Assembly (NCBI RefSeq): GCF_012035195.1
Contig: NZ_JAAVJH010000003.1
Coordinates: forward strand, 392,779-456,778
Length of the DNA stretch: 64,000 bases
Direction of reading: 5' to 3'
DNA from: Sphingomonas corticis
GTDB lineage: Bacteria > Pseudomonadota > Alphaproteobacteria > Sphingomonadales > Sphingomonadaceae
The translations under genes and the position numbers were made by a program. This document shows, piece by piece, positions 62,596-64,000 of the stretch (positions within the stretch are counted from its first letter, which is position 1; every line of letters begins with the position of its first letter). Under the pieces are notes generated by a model. That model was not told the DNA's origin, searched no databases, and worked only from the letters and a program-made list of their open reading frames with translations.

Positions 62596-63560
62596 TGCAG
62601 GACCTCCCGCACCGCGTGATGGCGCAGGAAGGCGCGGAGCCTGCCCGGGGTGCGCTCGGGCGGCAGGTCCACCGGCGTGTCGGGCATCTGCGGGCGCGAC
62701 GGATCGATGCGCACGAGCCGGCGCACGCTCATTGCGTTGAGTTTGGCGGAGGCCGTGCGCCTGTCGCCGCCGAGCCTTTCGAGAACGACGCCGAGCGGGG
62801 CGACACCGCCCTCGCGCAGCACGGACTCGCGGATCGCCGCTACGTCGGCGACGCGATCGAACACGGTGTTGCGGTCGTCGAAGACGTCCTTGAGCGTGCG
62901 GTGTAGCAGCGTGCCGACGAGATCGGCTCCGACCTCGCGGCGGAGCGATGCGCCGTGGGCGACGAGCACCTCCTCCGCCTCGTCAAGCAGGTCGGCGGTG
63001 TCCGGCTGGTCGAAGAAGTCGCGGTGTCCCTTGTATTCCGCGAACACGATGGAGTGGTCCTCCATCTCGAAGCCGGCATCCAGGGTGATGTGCCGGGTGC
63101 GGCCGTGATCACGCCGCCAGACGATCCGCAGGGGCTGGAACTCGAGGTCCAGCCGCGAGGTGAGCGTCTCGGCCTCGACCCAGGCGGCGCACTCGATCGG
63201 ACCCTCGTGATAGACGGCACGGTTGGACTTGACGCTGAAGCCGGCCGTCCTGCCGAACGGCCCGCCATAGTTGAAGTTGATGCGCATCTGCCCAGCATCG
63301 ATTGCCGCCTCGAGCCGGGGATCGTGCCAGTTCTCCACGCGGGAGCGACGCGGCGCGTCGATCTCGGGAGACGAACCCCGCGGCATCCAGCGCGGATCGC
63401 GGCGCGGGCGCAGCGGACGACACTCGAGTGGATGCGGAATCCTGATGAAGGGCGGGACGTCGCTCTCGGCGTCGGGGGAGGCGTGGGCCGTCACGAGCGT
63501 CTCCGATGGTTTGAGCGTCTTGGAGGGCAGCGGGTGCGCGGAGTTCGACCACGCACCCAT
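62592..63560 (-). CDS. tnsA: TnsA-like endonuclease
   Basis: A 322-aa protein with the TnsA nuclease-type core: ECAAWVEAETLTSRLDLEFQ, then TLDAGFEMED (Asp161) and VFAEYKGH (Glu175-x-Lys177). The pattern E...D...E-x-K is that of restriction-endonuclease-fold enzymes such as TnsA, which nicks the 5' ends of Tn7 so that the element moves by cut-and-paste. The C-terminal part is helical and should interact with TnsC. The start is ATG 63560 with only a weak ribosome site. The element thus carries both nuclease subunits. Confidence 0.82.
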   Translation of the reverse strand: MGAWSNSAHPLPSKTLKPSETLVTAHASPDAESDVPPFIRIPHPLECRPLRPRRDPRWMPRGSSPEIDAPRRSRVENWHDPRLEAAIDAGQMRINFNYGGPFGRTAGFSVKSNRAVYHEGPIECAAWVEAETLTSRLDLEFQPLRIVWRRDHGRTRHITLDAGFEMEDHSIVFAEYKGHRDFFDQPDTADLLDEAEEVLVAHGASLRREVGADLVGTLLHRTLKDVFDDRNTVFDRVADVAAIRESVLREGGVAPLGVVLERLGGDRRTASAKLNAMSVRRLVRIDPSRPQMPDTPVDLPPERTPGRLRAFLRHHAVREVLQ

Positions 63561-63571
63561 TCGGGGCGGAG

Positions 63572-63859
63572 TCAGTCGACGCGGTGCGTGTCGTCCCCGG
63601 CCGGCTTGTCGCGCGCCGTACCGGCGGCGTGCAGACGGGCGTACTCGTCACCGGCCATCAGCAGGCCGCGCCGCTTCAGCGCGATGACGTCGGCGCGCTG
63701 CCAGAAGCGGTCGCGGCGCATCCTGGCGCGGGTCGGGGCGGCCTCGAAAGGATACGGGCGGGGCGGCACGACCTGCGGCGTTTGCGCCAAGGAGCGCTTG
63801 GGGATGACGACGATCGTGCCGCGCTCGATCGCTCGCAGCAGCCGCTCACGCTCGATCAT
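63572..63859 (-). CDS. Small basic protein upstream of tnsA (95 aa)
   Basis: A 95-aa, Arg-rich, Pro-containing protein starting MIERERLLRAIERGTIVVIPKR, 11 bases before tnsA. It may be a small DNA-binding or regulatory protein of the element, since Tn7-like elements often carry such genes. No family is recognised and the ribosome site is weak, so it could be spurious. The ATG lies next to a repeat-bearing stretch. Confidence 0.4.
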   Translation of the reverse strand: MIERERLLRAIERGTIVVIPKRSLAQTPQVVPPRPYPFEAAPTRARMRRDRFWQRADVIALKRRGLLMAGDEYARLHAAGTARDKPAGDDTHRVD

Positions 63860-63877
63860 GAGCGTGAGCGTGGTGTG

Positions 63878-63934
63878 GATCGGCGTGGAAAAGGGACCCC
63901 GGTAGCGGGGTGATCGGCGTCGAAAAAGGACCCC
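63878..63934 (+). repeat. Two direct repeats GATCGGCGT-GAAAA-GGACCCC
   Basis: GATCGGCGTGGAAAAGGGACCCC at 63878-63900 recurs as a near-identical 23-bp unit at 63912-63934 (34 bases apart). Direct repeats of this kind, near the end of an element, are typical transposase-binding sites, either of IS21-type IS ends or of Tn7-type ends. A TGGTGTGG at 63871 could be the tip of such an end. Confidence 0.6.
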
Positions 63935-64000
63935 TCATCCCGGTGGTCTAGGCTGCTCGCTTGGCGGTGTGTCAGGCGGCGAGATCGGGATGCTGGTATT
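63935..64000 (-). CDS. C-terminal fragment of an unidentified gene running off the window
   Basis: On the minus strand an open frame enters from the right edge and stops at TGA 63935-63937; its last residues read NTSIPISPPDTPPSEQPRPP. Because it ends directly against the direct repeats at 63912-63934, it may be the last gene of an IS21-type element. Only 21 residues are visible, so the product cannot be identified. Confidence 0.3.
   Translation of the reverse strand, partial: NTSIPISPPDTPPSEQPRPPG

Larger units (their letters stand above)
55480..63870 (-). mobile_element. Tn7-like transposon (TnsABC-TniQ with cargo), ends approximate
   Basis: A minus-strand block of coupled genes TnsA-TnsB-TnsC-TniQ with two cargo genes at its distal end. 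Lines of evidence: a DDE transposase, a TnsA-like nuclease, a TniB/TnsC-like ATPase, a TniQ protein and cargo unlike the neighbours. The ends are not resolved. The left end should lie in 55464-55665, between the chromosomal exported-protein gene and the ART gene; short CGTCAC and GCAAC repeats occur there at about 16-18-base spacing but are not convincing. The right end is near or beyond 63860. I saw no Cas gene and no CRISPR array, so this is not obviously a CRISPR-guided element. Confidence 0.75.

Noticed and set aside
55464..63560. CRISPR-associated transposon (CAST)
   Set aside because: No Cas genes, no CRISPR repeats and a long TnsD-like TniQ; TnsA-TnsB-TnsC with TniQ alone does not make a CAST.
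63572..63859. 95-aa frame as the N-terminal part of tnsA
   Set aside because: It ends with its own stop 11 bases before the tnsA ATG and the two frames differ; kept as a separate, low-confidence gene.

Overview
The window is high-GC DNA of an alphaproteobacterium, most likely a sphingomonad (Sphingomonas or a close relative). The evidence is the gene set and order (GcrA, a split MetH, argD-argF-hslO, aceA divergent from an ScfR-type regulator, a XrtA exopolysaccharide cluster) and the many intergenic palindromic repeats of sphingomonad type. No rRNA or tRNA gene and no CRISPR array was seen.

Layout. (1) 0.3-16.4 kb: an exosortase A (XrtA) exopolysaccharide/surface locus. It holds an acyl carrier protein (minus strand), acyl-CoA ligase, PLP decarboxylase, export lipoprotein, chain-length protein, tyrosine autokinase, outer-membrane barrel, ExeA-type ATPase, polysaccharide deacetylase, FemAB-like transferase, glycosyltransferase, XrtA-EpsI fusion and an amidotransferase. 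From 3.7 kb on, most of these genes overlap or nearly overlap. A (CT)25 tract sits before the export gene. Two copies of the same 91-bp palindromic element lie in frame inside the 5' ends of the outer-membrane protein gene and xrtA. (2) 16.6-20.8 kb: isocitrate lyase, a 51-aa conserved-looking protein, an ScfR/RamB-like regulator with a palindromic operator candidate, and a DUF2490 protein. (3) 20.8-30.3 kb: aldo/keto reductase with two tiny lipoproteins, then a methionine regulon (ArsR-methyltransferase fusion, metF, two-gene metH) and uvrC. (4) 30.5-32.8 kb: an island with partly low GC, with a small secreted protein and an RTX protein carrying an HELSH motif. (5) 32.9-55.5 kb: mostly housekeeping genes (a second deacetylase/GNAT pair, recO, leuB, polyprenyl-P-mannose type glycosyltransferases, metZ, apaG, LysR, GNAT, ABC permease, gcrA, porin, parE, AIM24 protein, argD, argF, hslO, queC, queE). 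(6) 55.6-63.9 kb: a Tn7-like transposon on the minus strand (TnsA, TnsB, TnsC, TniQ) with two downstream cargo genes, one of them an R-S-E type ADP-ribosyltransferase. What looks like the end of a second, IS21-like element follows at the right edge.

How the genes work together. The XrtA locus encodes polymer synthesis, modification and export plus the membrane peptidase that normally sorts PEP-CTERM proteins, although no PEP-CTERM substrate lies in the window. The methionine genes form one transcription unit behind a perfect 20-bp palindrome. The Tn7-like genes are translationally coupled in the order expected for a heteromeric transposase with a TniQ targeting factor; no Cas genes accompany them. 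Several palindromic repeats have been recruited into genes: they supply Shine-Dalgarno sequences, a stop codon and N-terminal codons.
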